The notes: generated from the letters alone by a model not told the origin. DNA of 64,000 nucleotides from Neoarius graeffei (GCF_027579695.1 NC_083572.1:19010421-19074420); one strand, 5' to 3'. Counted from the stretch's first letter, positions 47,901 through 57,426 are shown. Made by a program: numbers and translations.

Positions 47901-50900
47901 GAGAACCACAAGCTTTATGTGGAGTGATGAGTTCTTTCAAACAAAGCAATCGGAACGGAAATCCATAGAGAACTGACAGAGGAGATATGATTTAACTGAA
48001 TTGTGGACGACGGACACCACGCCATGGTAATAACTCATCGGCCTCATGGCCAGATGAGCTAAAAAGAAAATCACACGCTGGCTTGAAGATATGAAGTTTA
48101 TTTTTCATCTGAAATACATTGTGGATCTGAGTGACATATTTAAATAATATTGGCTGGCGTTGAATGGTATAATCAGATATATTCCATTCAGCTAGCATGA
48201 TACTGAACAAGTCAAAGATGAGTAGCTGAATGGAATATATCTGATATACCACCAAAAAAAAAGCCAGCCGATATCATTATTAATATACAGACACATTCCT
48301 TTCGGGTGTTCAATGTGTCTTTCTCTTTCAAAATTCTCTCAAAATCTTCTGTATTTAACAAAACAAACCTGGCAGCCATGTTTGTTTACAAATTGTCAGT
48401 CACTTGCTAGCATGGAAGTTTTACGTCTCTGGCATGTGACGTTATGTTGTCTTGACAACCATGCACTATCAAACCATATTCAACGCTCATTCCCTATTGG
48501 TAGAGAGTGACGTAATACACGTAGGATAAGTGATATGCTAACAAGATTGCATGCTATCAAACCAAATGAATGAAACCCACTAGAAGGGAATAGAATTACT
48601 GCACATGTTTTTATTCCATCAAAAGTGTCCTGTATGTATAATAATTCCCGATATTTCACTCCAATGACGTCACTCTTAGCATTTTCCTGCTAACTAGAAG
48701 CACATTGTCAAGATGGCAAACCGGTTCAAAATTAAAAGTTCTTTTGATTAACTTTTTGTTTTTTGGTGGCTGTGGCCATAGAATATGAAGATTACATAGT
48801 GGCGCCAAGATATGAAGTTTATCTTCTCGTGTTGAAAAAGATTTTCACTCAGTCGTGAAATATTTTCACCACTTGAAGATAAACTTCATATCTTTGCACA
48901 ACCGTGCAATATCCTCTAATAAAAATTAAATTTTTTTTCGCGGTGCGGTTTCCATCAAATCCTGCGCTCTGATTGGCTGGTGAGCGGGTCCGTATCCTAC
49001 AGTATGGACCCCGGTTACGGACCTCTGGCGACTCTCTCGTTCACAACAAACATAGTAGCATTTTTTGTCAAAATTTATCTTTTTTTTAAATAAGATTTAT
49101 TTATAAGATTATCAAAAATCTTATAAATTTTTGCCAGCATTTCTCAGGAAAATAGCATTAATTTTACAGCATGGATAGCGATAACAGTCTTCACAGCGAA
49201 AGCAAGTTTTACTAGCCTGAGGAAGAAGAAATTAAAAAAAAAATTTCAGGAGAAACCTAAAAACCTCTAACTTGCTAATGCTGAGCAAAAACATGGCTGA
49301 ATCCTGAATGACTCAATTTTGTATAAATAGGGGACTACATAGGCAGCAAAATGTAGTTTTTTTCCTGCCATGGAAGTGCACTTGTATACTGAGGAGGAAG
49401 CCATTTGCATTACAGCCATGAATGAGGATTCAAAATAGCATTAATTTTACATCATGGACAGTGATAACAACAGTCTTCACAGTGAAAGCGAGTTTTACTA
49501 CTCTGAGGAAGACAAAATAAAAAAAACATTTCAGGAGAAAGCTAAAAACCTCTAACTTGCTAACGCCGACCAAAAACATGGCTGAATCCTGAATGACTCA
49601 ACTTTGTATAAATAGGGGACTACATAGGCAGCAAAATGTAGTTTTTTCCTGCCATGGAAGTGTACTTGTATACTGAGGAGGAAGCCATCTGCATTACAGC
49701 CGTGAATGAGGATTCAAAATGGCAGCTCGGCTCAGTTTTCCCTTTCGGGCGCTCTCGTTTTCTGTTAGAATTTGGTAAAGAGAACAAAAAACAAAACCAC
49801 ACATTATTTACCAGCTTAAGGTCGTTCCGTATGGTGAAATACCGTGACCTCGGCCTTGAATACTGACCTCGGCCCAGAGGGCCTCGGTCAGTACTTTCAA
49901 GACCTCGATCACGGTATTTCACGATACGGACCAACCTTAAGCTGGTAAATAACATAGATCACACAAACCTATTCACCCCTATGAAAATACAGTATTTGGA
50001 ATGTTCCACAATTCAACATGAAGTTACATCATCTGAATGATCATGGGAAGTCGTTCTCTCATTACTCCCCCCCCCAATGATTGGGATTTTGGCTGATGAG
50101 GTTTCTTTGAAAAGTATGACACTACCAATTATAGACTGAGAGAAAAAAAAATTCTCATCATCTCATTATATCTAGCCGCTTTATCCTGTCCTACAGGGTC
50201 GCAGGCAAGCTGGAGCTTATCCCAGCTGACTACGGGCAAAAGGCAGGGTACACCCTGGACAAGTCGCCAGGTCATCACAGGGCTGACACATAGACACAGA
50301 CAACCATTCATACTCACATTCACACCTACGGTCAATTTAGAGTCACCAGTTAGCCTAACCTGCATGTCTTTGGACTGTGGGGGAAACCGGAGCACCCGGA
50401 GGAAACCCACACGGACACGGGGAGAACATGCAAACTCCGCACAGAAAGGCCCTCGTCGGCCAAGGGGCTCGAACCCTCATGCTACTATTATGTCCATTTC
50501 ATAATTCTATATTAAAAATTATTCAACCCTGTCATTCATTTAAGACTAAAATGTAACCATTGTCAGCAAACAAACCTTATTTTCAAAAAAAAAAAAAAAA
50601 GAGGGGGATATTGTTCCCCGAGATGGGTTAACGCATTTTTTTTTCTTGGTAAATTACACCCAATCAGTGGAATCACCCATAAAACTAAAAGTGGTGCAGT
50701 AAACCAGATCATGCTCTGTAACGAGGCATACATATTGCAGTGCATCTTGGGACATGTTCTGAGACCATGCCGAGGTTTGCAAACTTATGACTGCTTCTTT
50801 GCAAGCGCATTTGCATCAGAAATAGGAATTTTGGCCCTGAAATACTGTTAGCGTTCATAAATTGGACCCAGAATTGCACTCAGCCGTATTGCATCTCAAT

Positions 50901-53900
50901 ACGAAACAAGCCGCCTTCTCATCGGAGGCATAGACTCCTGGGCATTGTGGTTTCCTGCCGACACACAAGAGCAGAGTCTGAAAAATGAAGTCACTTGTGG
51001 CCAGTATAAGCATGGACTTCTCCAGGGAATCCAGCAACATGAACAGTTTGCTTTATCTCCACTGGTCTGCTTTCGGAGTTGGCCAGGATGATCCATGCCA
51101 GGTTATAATCTGTCAAACTCTCTCTATATATAGATCTCACACACACACACACACACACACACACCTACACTAACGTAGATGCTGTTTTACATAGAACTTA
51201 ATTGGGCCTCATGATGAGAATCTCTGCTGATGAGGCGTATACTCTGGGTATTTGGAAAGCCATGAAGCAACAAAATTAGAAAATATGAGAATGTAGCTGC
51301 ATTAAAGAGTAGTAAAAAAGAGAACCATTAAAATTATGAGTCATAATTGTATGGTGGCCTGCAAAAAAAAAAAAAATCCCTTCATATGGTCAAATTGTGA
51401 CTTTTTTTATTATACGTCATCCCCCCCCAACTGAAATATAGTTCTCTTTTGCATGCATTTCAAACAATACCACAGAAAGACACCCCACCTACTTCTACAT
51501 TCATAACCTAAATCTACTTCTGGAAAAACAACATTACCGCCAAATATTAAAGAATTATAGGATGAAAATAGAAAATCGCTGATTATTCTATCCACATTCA
51601 CCGGATATGAACAATCACCTGCTCTGATTGGCTACTCTACTACTAGGCTATCAGCTCATATACCGCGAGTAGAGAAAAACAAAAAACAGCAGAGCTTGTT
51701 GCTGAACCAACCAAGGACGAAATAAAAACTACTCGAACCCCCCCAAAAAAAACCCTTTATTTTTCAAGAATTATTATAGCTTTTTTCACAAATTGCTACC
51801 GTTATTTTGCTGGTTTGTTTACATTCTAAGCAGAAAGGATTTTATCAGACGTTTTGTGTACATTTTTTTATTTATCGAATTTGCAAAAAAAAAAAAAAAA
51901 GGGGGGGGTTCCTCAAAAGCTAGTAAACGTGGATAGAATAAAGCAAACAATCAGTTATTCCACTCAAATCTCGTCGGCTATCAGCTCATGTACGACTCCA
52001 TTTCATGAAATAACTTAATTATCAGCATCACCCACAACCATCTTATCATCCGAAGTAAAATGTCACTTGACTGATCCGTGTTCCTGCTAACATCAGTGGG
52101 GAAATAATTCAGTTCTGTTTCTTTTTACACCCTTTTCCACAGGCATCTGTACAGTGTGTGAGAGAAAGTGCTTTTCTCTGTATTATTGACACGTGATGGC
52201 CCAGTAGCATTATAAACAGCCAGTATCTGATTACAAACTGAACCGATCAGGCTTATGTCTCTCTCTCGCTATGGCATGCCAGAGACGAATTCAAAAAAGC
52301 TTGAGTAAAAAGTGAAAAACCGTGCACTATAAAAGGTTTTCGGCATCTTTATGCAGACTGAGTGCATTTCCAGCTGCTGGCTCTTTAGCCAAACTGGATG
52401 ATGTCTACAAGCAGACAGCCAAGGCAAGGTTAGAAAGTAAAATAAAATCATTTGCATAGCATTTTGGTAAAAGTATTTTTATGCATCCTTCAAGTGAAAG
52501 TAGAGATCCCATAGTATATTACCAGCAGGAAAAATTCCATTCTAACTGGTTTTCACAGACCACCGAACACTTAACTCTTACTGAATCTGTGTATGTGCTA
52601 ATGGATTGGTCCTACCTCATGCTCCTTCACACAGCTAATGCCAGCATAATCGATGATGCAGCGCCCCAGCCACTCATCAGGCCTGACACTAACAATGTCA
52701 GTTCGGCAATGCTCCAGGAAAGGCTTAAGCTTCAGCAGTAAGGCTCTGGACAGGAGGATACCTGAGCCTCCATGACAGTACCTTCCCTGAGCTTCACCTC
52801 CAATGAACTCCCCTGGGTGGCCCATGTACAACTGGAGATTCATGCTTAAGTGACCCACCAGCGTCTTCAGTCTGTCAGCTTGGATGTAAGTATCGTCATG
52901 AAGTATGTAGAACCAGTCATAGTCCGCTACATGGTGCTCCAGGAGGTAATGCACCGTCTGGAACATATTGGGCACAGGATGCTCGTGACCGTGGGCTACC
53001 ACAAACATCCCGTGAGGGACTTTGCGGTTGTGAGAACCAGTAAAAAAGATAAGGCGACCATCCAGGTTGTGATTCAGGGTCCTGTTAACTGCCACAGCCA
53101 ACGTGTTCAGGTTGTTTTTGGAGGTCATGACTGCTACAAAGAGACGCTCATGAATACCCAGCTCCGTACTGGCGTACTTGGCTCTAAAGTGAGTAAAAAA
53201 AAAAAAAGAATAAAAAGACTTAGATGAAATTTACATTAAATTAAACAAAAGCAAAAAGGTTGGAATAACATCATCTTAGCTCATCTTGTTTCTGAGAGTT
53301 ATCCAATTCTATGTTTCTTCATTGCAAACACTAAGAATCACGTCACTGCATAAAGCTTTTGGGACAAATTTCTTAAAATGTTTTTCTTCCCCAAATCTTA
53401 CCTTATTATGCTAGGATCAGATTACACAACATTTTTGTCTTTCACGATAGTCACCATGTCAATCATAGTGCCATAAATTCTTGCCGTGTCTTGATCAGGA
53501 GGCTGGCAACACTACAAGTTTGATCACAACTAATCATCGTTCAGGTCCTTCAGCATCATCGGAAAGGAGGGTCAAGAAACCATCAATCATAGCTATCAAG
53601 GAACACGTTGACGGAATAGTCAAACTAGGTAAAAAAATTCTAGACTTTTCCATCAGGCGCCCCAGACACCACATAGCTGTTCTTCCATTGTCTATGACGC
53701 TCAAGGTTTGTTGCTGTTCCTGATCATCATATTCAGACCAGACACTGGAACTTTGTCGACCATGACAAAATTGTGTAATCTGATCCTTCATTCCACCTTC
53801 AAAATTATTAGAACCCCAATGATCCTTGGGTGTCTGGTTTAAAAGTAGAAATAATCAGGCTGAAACATGATCACTGGGAAGTGACCCAACAACTTATTCT

Positions 53901-54704
53901 ACAACAGGATGCTGAGCTCCTTTTAATAACAGGATCGAGGGAAGACATCAAAAGCGTGAGATCAAATGTCTTTAATCATAGCAGCATGGAAACCCTAGGG
54001 ATTGTTGATGCTTGGAGAAAACAATATGCCATGTCAAGACTTCTAAAGTGACTGTGGACTGAAAGAGCACAGATGTGGCCTTGAAAGCTGTGGCAGACGG
54101 GCGTGGACTCTCCAAAATAGTCTCAGCTTAGTGATTCTTCTGAACTACTGAAATTCTCTTGAGAACAGAGTATAGGTTATAACATGTTGACCCCATACTA
54201 GAACACACACTTCTATTGCTTGATCATACAGACTATAGTCAATAACTTCGAGTGTAAAAAAGTCAGTGTGACTGCATTAAACAAGTACAACAGCACGATG
54301 AATAAATTAAATATTAAAAATCAAACAAAGCCTCTTTTCTTGCATGTTCATCCTGGTTGTATTTAAAGAACAGACTCATTTACAGGAACTCCACAAGGTG
54401 CTACTGACGCCTACCTGAAAACTTTCTTCGGTGGCCCTTGCTGCTCGGGCTTGTTATATGGCACTATTTTGGGCTGAAAGTCGTCCTCCTCGGCGTTGCC
54501 CGTTGCTATCGAGCTCGGCTTGCGCGCTCCCTTCGCACCTCCCGGCGCAGCCACTGGCGCCTCCTCGGTCACACCGACGGCGCCGTAACCGCAGCTCTCG
54601 TCCACCCATGTGACGCTGAGCAGGCTGAGAGTGAAGCCCAGAGAGATGCCTACCACCACCGGGCCGATCGGCCTCGCCAGAGAGATCAGCGTCGCAACCC
54701 GCAT
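31644..54704 (-). CDS. chpf: Chondroitin polymerizing factor (chondroitin sulfate synthase family), four coding exons
   Basis: Joined exons 54704-54415, 53183-52616, 36466-36284 and 32906-31644 give 767 residues, near the roughly 775 of mammalian CHPF. All introns are GT-AG, with phases 2, 0 and 0. The product is a type II Golgi membrane protein: a short cytoplasmic N-terminus, a signal-anchor at about residues 11-31, and two lumenal glycosyltransferase-like halves. It partners chondroitin synthases to extend the GlcA-GalNAc chain. The N-terminal (GlcA-transferase-like) half carries a D-D-T triplet at residues 193-195. The GalNAc-transferase-like half has A-D-T near 606 where catalytic family members have a D-x-D, fitting a co-factor role. 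The C-terminus [10 protein letters not shown] is typical of CHPF rather than CHPF2. Fish have duplicated genes, so this may be an a or b copy. Confidence 0.95.
33547..33640. mobile_element. Fold-back SINE fragment, 68 bp
   Basis: A 13-bp duplication gccattgtaacat (33547-33559 and 33628-33640) flanks a mini insert (33560-33627) made of the SINE 3' end in one orientation followed by the same region inverted. Confidence 0.88.
33957..34953. mobile_element. Tc1/mariner-like relic
   Basis: The left end after TA reads CAGTACCATGCATGTCTTAA and the right end reads GTGCCTAAGACTTTTGCACA before CAGTACTG and TA; these are mirror images. The interior is decayed and holds a SINE (34508-34767). Confidence 0.65.
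34508..34767 (-). mobile_element. tRNA-derived SINE, diverged and truncated
   Basis: Minus-strand copy lacking the tRNA-like head, with deletions in its middle (CCTATCCTAGAGGCGGGG). Confidence 0.85.
34968..35590. mobile_element. Mariner-like MITE
   Basis: The left end after TA reads CAGTCCCCTCCTAAATTATT and the right end CCAATACTTTTGGATAGGACTA. The ends are partly complementary and the interior has no transposase. Confidence 0.5.
36050..36235 (+). mobile_element. tRNA-related SINE-like element
   Basis: A tRNA-like head GGTAAGCCATGGCCTAATGG gives an A-box. It is followed by the ACCCTTGAGCAAGGCAACTA block common in teleost SINEs. Confidence 0.6.
36284..36466 (-). CDS. chpf: chpf exon 3
   Basis: This 183-bp exon of 61 codons is bounded by acceptor TCTCGCAG (ending 36467) and donor GTAAAAG (from 36283). 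It encodes residues 287-347, with [15 protein letters not shown] and [12 protein letters not shown], the linker between the two transferase-like halves. It is phase 0 on both sides. Confidence 0.95.
36725..37090 (+). mobile_element. tRNA-derived SINE, full length
   Basis: Plus-strand copy starting GGTGGCACGGTGGTGTAGTG and ending in an ATGAG-type tail. A 12-bp duplication acttcagataag flanks it (36713-36724 and 37091-37102). It sits inside the region downstream of the BED exon. Confidence 0.95.
37336..37515 (-). pseudogene. BED-type zinc-finger first exon of a hAT-like transposase, in chpf intron 2
   Basis: A 60-codon frame from ATG 37513-37515 to a consensus donor GAG|GTATGT (exon end 37336). 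It reads [12 protein letters not shown], then F-K-C-L-L-C-L-P, then [13 protein letters not shown]. This is the usual start of BED-domain hAT transposases, with the Cys pair and first His present; the second His would come from the next exon. No downstream transposase exon is recognised within the intron, so the element is a relic or non-autonomous. The exon lies 870 bp upstream of chpf exon 3 on the same strand and ends in phase 0. Confidence 0.7.
38005..38720. mobile_element. 716-bp TIR element, copy A
   Basis: Inverted ends share GTTTACATTAGACCGTATC, with outermost bases GGCCAA on one side and GGTGGG on the other. A TCA triplet flanks both ends (38002-38004 and 38721-38723). Copy B, inverted, is at 62598-63306. 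The GC-rich interior has no transposase. Confidence 0.82.
38724..40600. other. Intronic sequence with nothing recognised
   Basis: A 110-codon open frame at 38788-39120 has no motif I know and ends in low-complexity sequence. A-runs occur at 39066, 39192 and 39306. I call no gene here. Confidence 0.35.
40604..40672 (+). repeat. Short tandem repeat of ACTACGGACACTACAAGTGG type
   Basis: Three imperfect copies of a roughly 21-bp unit. The related strings GCCTACGGACACTACA (40219) and GCCTAAGGACACTACG (40802) lie outside the run. Confidence 0.7.
40865..41400. repeat. Minisatellite of GCTAACATGCTAA-type units
   Basis: About 530 bp are built from degenerate 12-18 bp words mixing TTAGCATG and its complement CATGCTAA, so the array is partly palindromic (for example around 40925-40985). 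Confidence 0.85.
41435..42180 (+). repeat. Imperfect tandem blocks of about 220 bp
   Basis: Three diverged blocks share CAATGGAAGCCTATGGAGG and ATGGGGCCAAAAATCAATG (at about 41725, 41941 and, weaker, 42120). The first is preceded by a Tc1-like end (TTCCTAATAAAGTGGCC near 41440). Confidence 0.6.
42350..43149. other. Intronic sequence with nothing recognised
   Basis: No gene, RNA or repeat recognised apart from A-runs near 42508 and 42880. Confidence 0.35.
43150..43538 (-). mobile_element. tRNA-derived SINE, full length
   Basis: Minus-strand copy at 43161-43527 flanked by gcttgataaa (43150-43159 and 43529-43538). A- and B-boxes are both present. Confidence 0.92.
43540..44533. other. Intronic sequence with nothing recognised
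   Basis: AT-rich and without a coding frame that carries a motif I know. Confidence 0.35.
44534..47912 (+). mobile_element. Full-length RTE-like LINE with 9-bp target duplication
   Basis: The element is 44543-47903 (3.36 kb), flanked by aaccacaag at 44534-44542 and 47904-47912. It has a 160-bp 5' UTR, one long ORF, almost no 3' UTR (the stop is followed by GGAAGAAGAC and a GACGA repeat tail). One ORF, minimal 3' UTR and a short repeat tail are RTE/BovB-like; an I-clade affiliation is the alternative. It lies antisense to chpf in intron 2. Confidence 0.92.
44705..47878 (+). CDS. LINE polyprotein: endonuclease and reverse transcriptase, uninterrupted
   Basis: This 1057-residue frame has no stop or frameshift. 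An Arg/Pro/Gly-rich leader (residues 1-90) is followed by an apurinic-type endonuclease: G-T-W-N-V-T-S-L near 95, L-L-G-D-F-N-A-H near 228, S-T-D-H-H near 323. The reverse transcriptase includes G-K-A-P-G-V-D-E near 569, Q-C-G-F-R-P-G-R near 663, [10 protein letters not shown] near 698, R-Q-G-C-P-L-S-P near 756 and catalytic F-A-D-D near 797. The C-terminal region has [10 protein letters not shown] near 978 and an Arg-rich stretch. All the key active-site blocks I can check are present, so the copy could be competent for target-primed insertion. The first ATG of the frame was chosen. Confidence 0.93.
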   Translation: MEKKSRTVTSPGRTQPGPHPGARPGVGARMRALGGWAFAHGARPGSARRGDVGPTSCGFTTHRGSSRGLVQCGLGGSRRQGPRRPDPRTQRLAVGTWNVTSLGGKEPELVREVERYRLEIAGLTSTHSLGSGTQLLERGWTFHFSGVARGERRRAGVGLLIAPQLSRHVLEFTPVNERVASLRLRIGDRALAVVCAYGPNSSIEYPAFLESLGEVLRGAQTGDSIVLLGDFNAHVGDDSDTWRGVVGRNGLPDLNPSGVLLLDFCASHGLSITNTIFEHRGVHKCTWHQDTLGRRSMIDFVVVSSDLRPYVLDTRVKRGAELSTDHHLVVSWIRWRRRKLDRPGRPKRMVRVCWERLAEHSVGEVFNSHLRESFSQLPREAGDIESEWTMFSTSIVDAAVRSCGRKVSGACRGGNPRTRWWTPEVRDAVKLKKESYRAMLTSGTPEAADGYRQARRAAARAVAEAKTRNWEEFGEAMEKDYRSASKKFWQTVRRLRRGKQYSANTVYSAGGELLTSTGDIVGRWKEYFEDLLNPTVMSSTEETEADDSEVDSSITQAEVTEVVCKLLGGKAPGVDEIRPEYLKSLDVVGLSWLTRLCNIAWRSGIVPLEWQTGVVVPLFKKGDRRVCSNYRGITLLSLPGKVYSRVLERRIRPIVEPQIQEEQCGFRPGRRTLDQLYTLHRVLEGSWEFAQPVHMCFVDLEKAFDRVPRGILWGVLREYGVRGSLLRAVRSLYERSRSLVRIASSKSDLFPVHVGLRQGCPLSPVLFIIFMDRISRRSQGPEGILFGNHRISSLLFADDVVLLASSNQDLQHALGRFAVECEAAGMRISTSKSEAMVLDRKRVACPLQVGGEVLPQVEEFKYLGILFTSEGRMEREIDRRISAASTVMRSLYRSVVVKKELSQKAKLSIYRSIYVPTLTYGHELWVMTDRTRSRIQAAEMSFLRRVAGRSLRDRVRSTVTREELGVEPLLLHIERNQLRWLGHLFRMPPGRLPGEVFQACPPGRRPRGRPRTRWRDYVSRLAWERLGVLPEELAEVSGEREVWASMLRLLPPRPGPG
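47995..48910. repeat. Fold-back sequences in chpf intron 2
   Basis: Two inverted repeats are visible. Around 48153-48260 GGCTGGC ... ATCAGATATATTCCATTCAGC faces its complement, and around 48808-48890 AAGATATGAAGTTTATCTTC faces GAAGATAAACTTCATATCTT. The word AAGATATGAAGTTTAT also occurs near 48087. They look like MITE ends, but outer boundaries are unclear. Confidence 0.6.
48940..49952. mobile_element. Non-autonomous element with internal duplication and long hairpin end
   Basis: A 283-bp block is tandemly duplicated (49151-49433 and 49434-49717). The right end is a long hairpin with arms 49804-49874 and 49880-49952, mostly complementary (GACCTCGGCC / GGCCTCGGTC). The left side has TCCGTATCCTACAGTATGG. 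No full transposase is seen; short acidic frames ([11 protein letters not shown]) recur in each block. Confidence 0.65.
50150..50477 (-). mobile_element. tRNA-derived SINE, 5' truncated
   Basis: Minus-strand copy from the tail (TTATATCTAGCCGC) to GGGGCTCGAACCC. The A-box half of the tRNA-like head is absent. Confidence 0.88.
50480..51574. other. Intronic sequence with a (CA)n microsatellite
   Basis: (CA)n lies at 51139-51164. Otherwise no gene or repeat is recognised. Confidence 0.4.
51575..52015 (+). repeat. Dispersed repeat, copy B (partner at 28975-29690)
   Basis: Shorter version of copy A, lacking its middle segment. A long A run and G run interrupt it at 51885-51909. Confidence 0.75.
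52016..52615. other. Left end of chpf intron 2, nothing recognised
   Basis: No repeat or exon seen before the chpf exon 2 donor. Confidence 0.4.
52616..53183 (-). CDS. chpf: chpf exon 2 (GlcA-transferase-like half)
   Basis: Acceptor TCACTTTAG (ending 53184) and donor GTAGGA (from 52615). The 568-bp exon encodes residues 97-286: [37 protein letters not shown], and [11 protein letters not shown]. It starts in phase 2, completed by AG from exon 1, and ends in phase 0. The D-D-T (193-195) is nearer to the canonical metal-binding triplet than the version I recall in human CHPF. Confidence 0.96.
53413..53787. mobile_element. 375-bp TIR element in chpf intron 1
   Basis: Perfect 17-bp inverted ends AGGATCAGATTACACAA. 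No transposase, and no clear target duplication that I can define. Confidence 0.75.
53812..54051 (+). other. Unidentified open frame in chpf intron 1
   Basis: About 79 open codons follow a stop at 53809-53811 and end with a TGA at 54049-54051. The frame has no ATG near its start. The peptide looks protein-like rather than random ([24 protein letters not shown] near its start, D-A-W-R-K-Q-Y-A near its end), but I recognise no family. It is antisense to chpf. It could be an exon of an unknown gene, a processed-gene fragment or chance. Confidence 0.25.
54415..54704 (-). CDS. chpf: chpf exon 1 (signal-anchor and stem)
   Basis: ATG at 54702-54704; donor GTAGGC from 54414. It encodes 96 residues plus two bases: M-R-V-A-T, a hydrophobic anchor [18 protein letters not shown], and an Ala/Gly/Glu-rich stem. 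The anchor is nearly the same as in mammalian CHPF, which fixes the start. Confidence 0.96.
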
Positions 54705-54960
54705 TGCTGATTAACGACCGCCTGGCCTTGTGCCTGTCTATCGCTCGCTACTGACTCAGAACAGCAAAAGCTCGATACAAAGCCTCTTTTCTGAACCCTT
54801 CGAGGACAAGACGACGTCCCCGCTTGTTTAGTGACGTGTCACCGCCCAGAGCACCGCCTCCCAGCTGACGTCACTCGACCCGCGCTGCCAGCTGATGGAG
54901 GCGAGGACTGTTTTGGAGCAGCATCTGCACCAGGATGATGTTAGGATGTGTTGAGCGCCT
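54705..54960 (-). promoter_or_regulatory. chpf: chpf promoter region, CpG-rich with CRE motifs
   Basis: The 250 bp upstream of the ATG are CpG-rich and lack a clear TATA box. A palindromic CRE TGACGTCA lies at 54866-54873 and a half-site TGACGTG at 54832-54838. A divergent neighbour (tmem198 in other vertebrates, as I recall) could share this promoter, but no exon of it is seen here. Confidence 0.55.
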
Positions 54961-55320
54961 TTAGTGATTTGAGAGAAGCAATTGGTCAAAAAAAAAAAAA
55001 AGTGGTGCTTCAGAAAAAATAAAAACTATCTATCTATCTATCTATCTATCTGTCTGTCCCTACTGTATGAGTATCCATATCTTGGGATGTAATGCAATGC
55101 TACTATCAATAAGCTATCTGTATACTGTTTAGTGCTCCATGTAAAAAAAAAAAGTGGTGCTTCAGAAAAAATAAAAACTATCCATCTATCTATCTGTCTG
55201 TCCTACTGTCTGAGTATCCATATCTTAGGGGTGTAATGCAATGCTACTATCAATAAGCTTTCTGTATACTGTTTAGTGCTTCATGTAAAAACAAAAAAAG
55301 TGGTGCTTCAGAAAAAAAAA

Positions 55321-55367
<47 letters not shown>

Positions 55368-56973
55368 CAGTGGTGCTTGAAAGTTTGTGAACCCTTTAGA
55401 ATTTTCTATATTTCTGCATAAATATGACCTAAAACATCATCAGACTTTCACACAAGTCTGAAAAGTAGATAAAGAGAACCCAGTTAAACAAATGAGACAA
55501 AATATTATACTTGGTCATTTATTTATTGAGGAAAATTATCCAATATTACATATCTGTGAGTGGCAAAAGTATGTGAACCTCTGGGATTAGCAGTTAATTT
55601 GAAGGTGAAATTAGAGTCAGGTGTTTTCAATCAATTGGGATGACAATCAGGTGTGAGTGGGCACCCTGTTTTATTTAAAGAACAGGGATTGATCAAAGTC
55701 TGATCTTCACAACACATGTTTGTGGAAATGTATCATGGCACGAACAAAGGAGGTTTCTGAGGACCTCAGAAAAAGCGTTGTTGATGCTCATCAGGCTGGA
55801 TAAGGTTACAAAACCATCTCTAAAGAGTTTGGACTCCACCAATCCACAGTCAGACAGATTGTGTACAAATGGAGAAAATTCAAGACCATTGTTACCCTCC
55901 CCAGGAGTGGTCGACCAACAAAGATCACTCCAAGAGCAAGGCGTGTAGTAGTCGGCAAGGTCACAAAGGACCCCAGGGTAACTTCTAAGCAACTGAAGGC
56001 CTCTCTCACATTGGCTAATGTTAATGTTCATGAGTCCACCATCAGGAGAACACTGAACAACAGTGGTCTGCATGGCAGGGTTGCAAGGAGAAAGCCACTG
56101 CTCTCCAAAAAGAACATTGCTGCTTGTCTGCAGTTCGCTAAAGATCACGTGGACAAGCCAGAAGGCTATTGGAAAAATGTTATGTGGATGGATGAGACCA
56201 AAATAGAATTTTGGTTTAAATGAGAAGCATTATGTTTGCAGAAAGGAAACCACTGCATTACAGCATAAGAACCTTATCCCATCTGTGAAACATGGTGGTG
56301 GTAGTATCATGGTTTGGGCCTGTTTTGCTGCATCTGGGCCAGGACGGCTTGCCATCATTGATGGAACAATGAATTCTGAATTATACCAGTGAATTCTAAA
56401 AGAAAATGTCAGGACATCTGTCCATGAACTGAATCTCAAGAGAAGGTGGGTCATGCAGCAAGACAACGACCCTAAGCACACAAGTTGTTCTACCAAAGAA
56501 TGGTTAAAGAAGAATAAAGTGAATGTTTTGGAATGGCCAAGTCAAAGTCCTGACCTTAATCCAATCCAAATGTTGTGGAAGGACCTGAAGCGAGCAGTTC
56601 ATGTGAGGAAACCCACCAACATCCCAGAGTTGAAGCTGTTCTGTACGGAGGAACGGGCTAAAATTCCTCCAAGCCGGTGTGCAGGACTGATCAACAGTTA
56701 CCGCAAACGTTTAGTTGCAGTTATTGCTGCAAAAGGGGGTCACACCAGATACTGAAAGCAAAGGTTCACATACTTTTGCCACTCACAGATATGTAATATT
56801 GGATCATTTTCCTCAATAAAGAAATGACCAAGTATAATATTTTTGTCTCATTTGTTTAACTGGGTTCTCTTTATCTACTTTTCAGACTTGTGTGAAAATC
56901 TGATGATGTTTTAGATCATATTTATGCAGAAATATAGAAAATTCTAAAGGGTTCACAAACTTTCAAGCACCAC

Positions 56974-56975
<2 letters not shown>
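55368..56975 (+). mobile_element. Tc1-like DNA transposon inside the TATC satellite
   Basis: Left end CAGTGGTGCTTGAAAGTTTG after TA (55366-55367); right end CAAACTTTCAAGCACCACT before the repeat resumes, with TA at 56976-56977. About 200-bp inverted repeats; 1.6 kb in all. The TA target came from the TATC repeat. Confidence 0.93.
55735..56755 (+). pseudogene. Tc1-like transposase, degenerate
   Basis: The frame starts at ATG 55735 with the paired-like DNA-binding domain and has an in-frame TAA at 55801-55803. It stays open to TGA at 56221-56223, past the first catalytic Asp (W-M-D-E-T). A frame change and further stops lie between 56224 and 56452. The last piece, 56453-56755 in another frame, keeps the second Asp (Q-Q-D-N-D-P-K-H) but has Gln in place of the catalytic Glu (D-L-N-P-I-Q). 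The copy is dead at several points. Confidence 0.9.
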
Positions 56976-57024
<49 letters not shown>

Positions 57025-57154
57025 GTCTGTCTGTCCTACTGTCTGAGTATCCATATCTTAGGGGTGTAATGCAATGCTACTATCAATAAGCTTTCTGTAT
57101 ACTGTTTAGTGCTTCATGTAAAAACAAAAAAAGTGGTGCTTCAGAAAAAATAAA

Positions 57155-57222
<68 letters not shown>

Positions 57223-57374
57223 GTCTGTCTGTCTGTCTGTCTGTCCTACTGTCTGAGTATCCATATCTTAGGGGTGTAATGCAATGCTACTATCAATAAG
57301 CTTTCTGTATACTGTTTAGTGCTTCATGTAAAAACAAAAAAAGTGGTGCTTCAGAAAAAATAAAAAACTATCTA

Positions 57375-57426
<52 letters not shown>

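Larger units (their letters stand above)
36467..52615 (-). other. chpf: chpf intron 2 (16 kb)
   Basis: The large intron carries the hAT-type BED exon, several SINEs, a 716-bp TIR element, minisatellites, an intact RTE-like LINE and fold-back elements. No extra chpf exon is needed, since exons 2 and 3 join in phase 0. Confidence 0.9.

Noticed and set aside
52850-53227. 125-codon plus-strand frame
   Set aside because: It lies antisense to chpf exon 2 and ends in intron; the minus-strand frame has clear homology.
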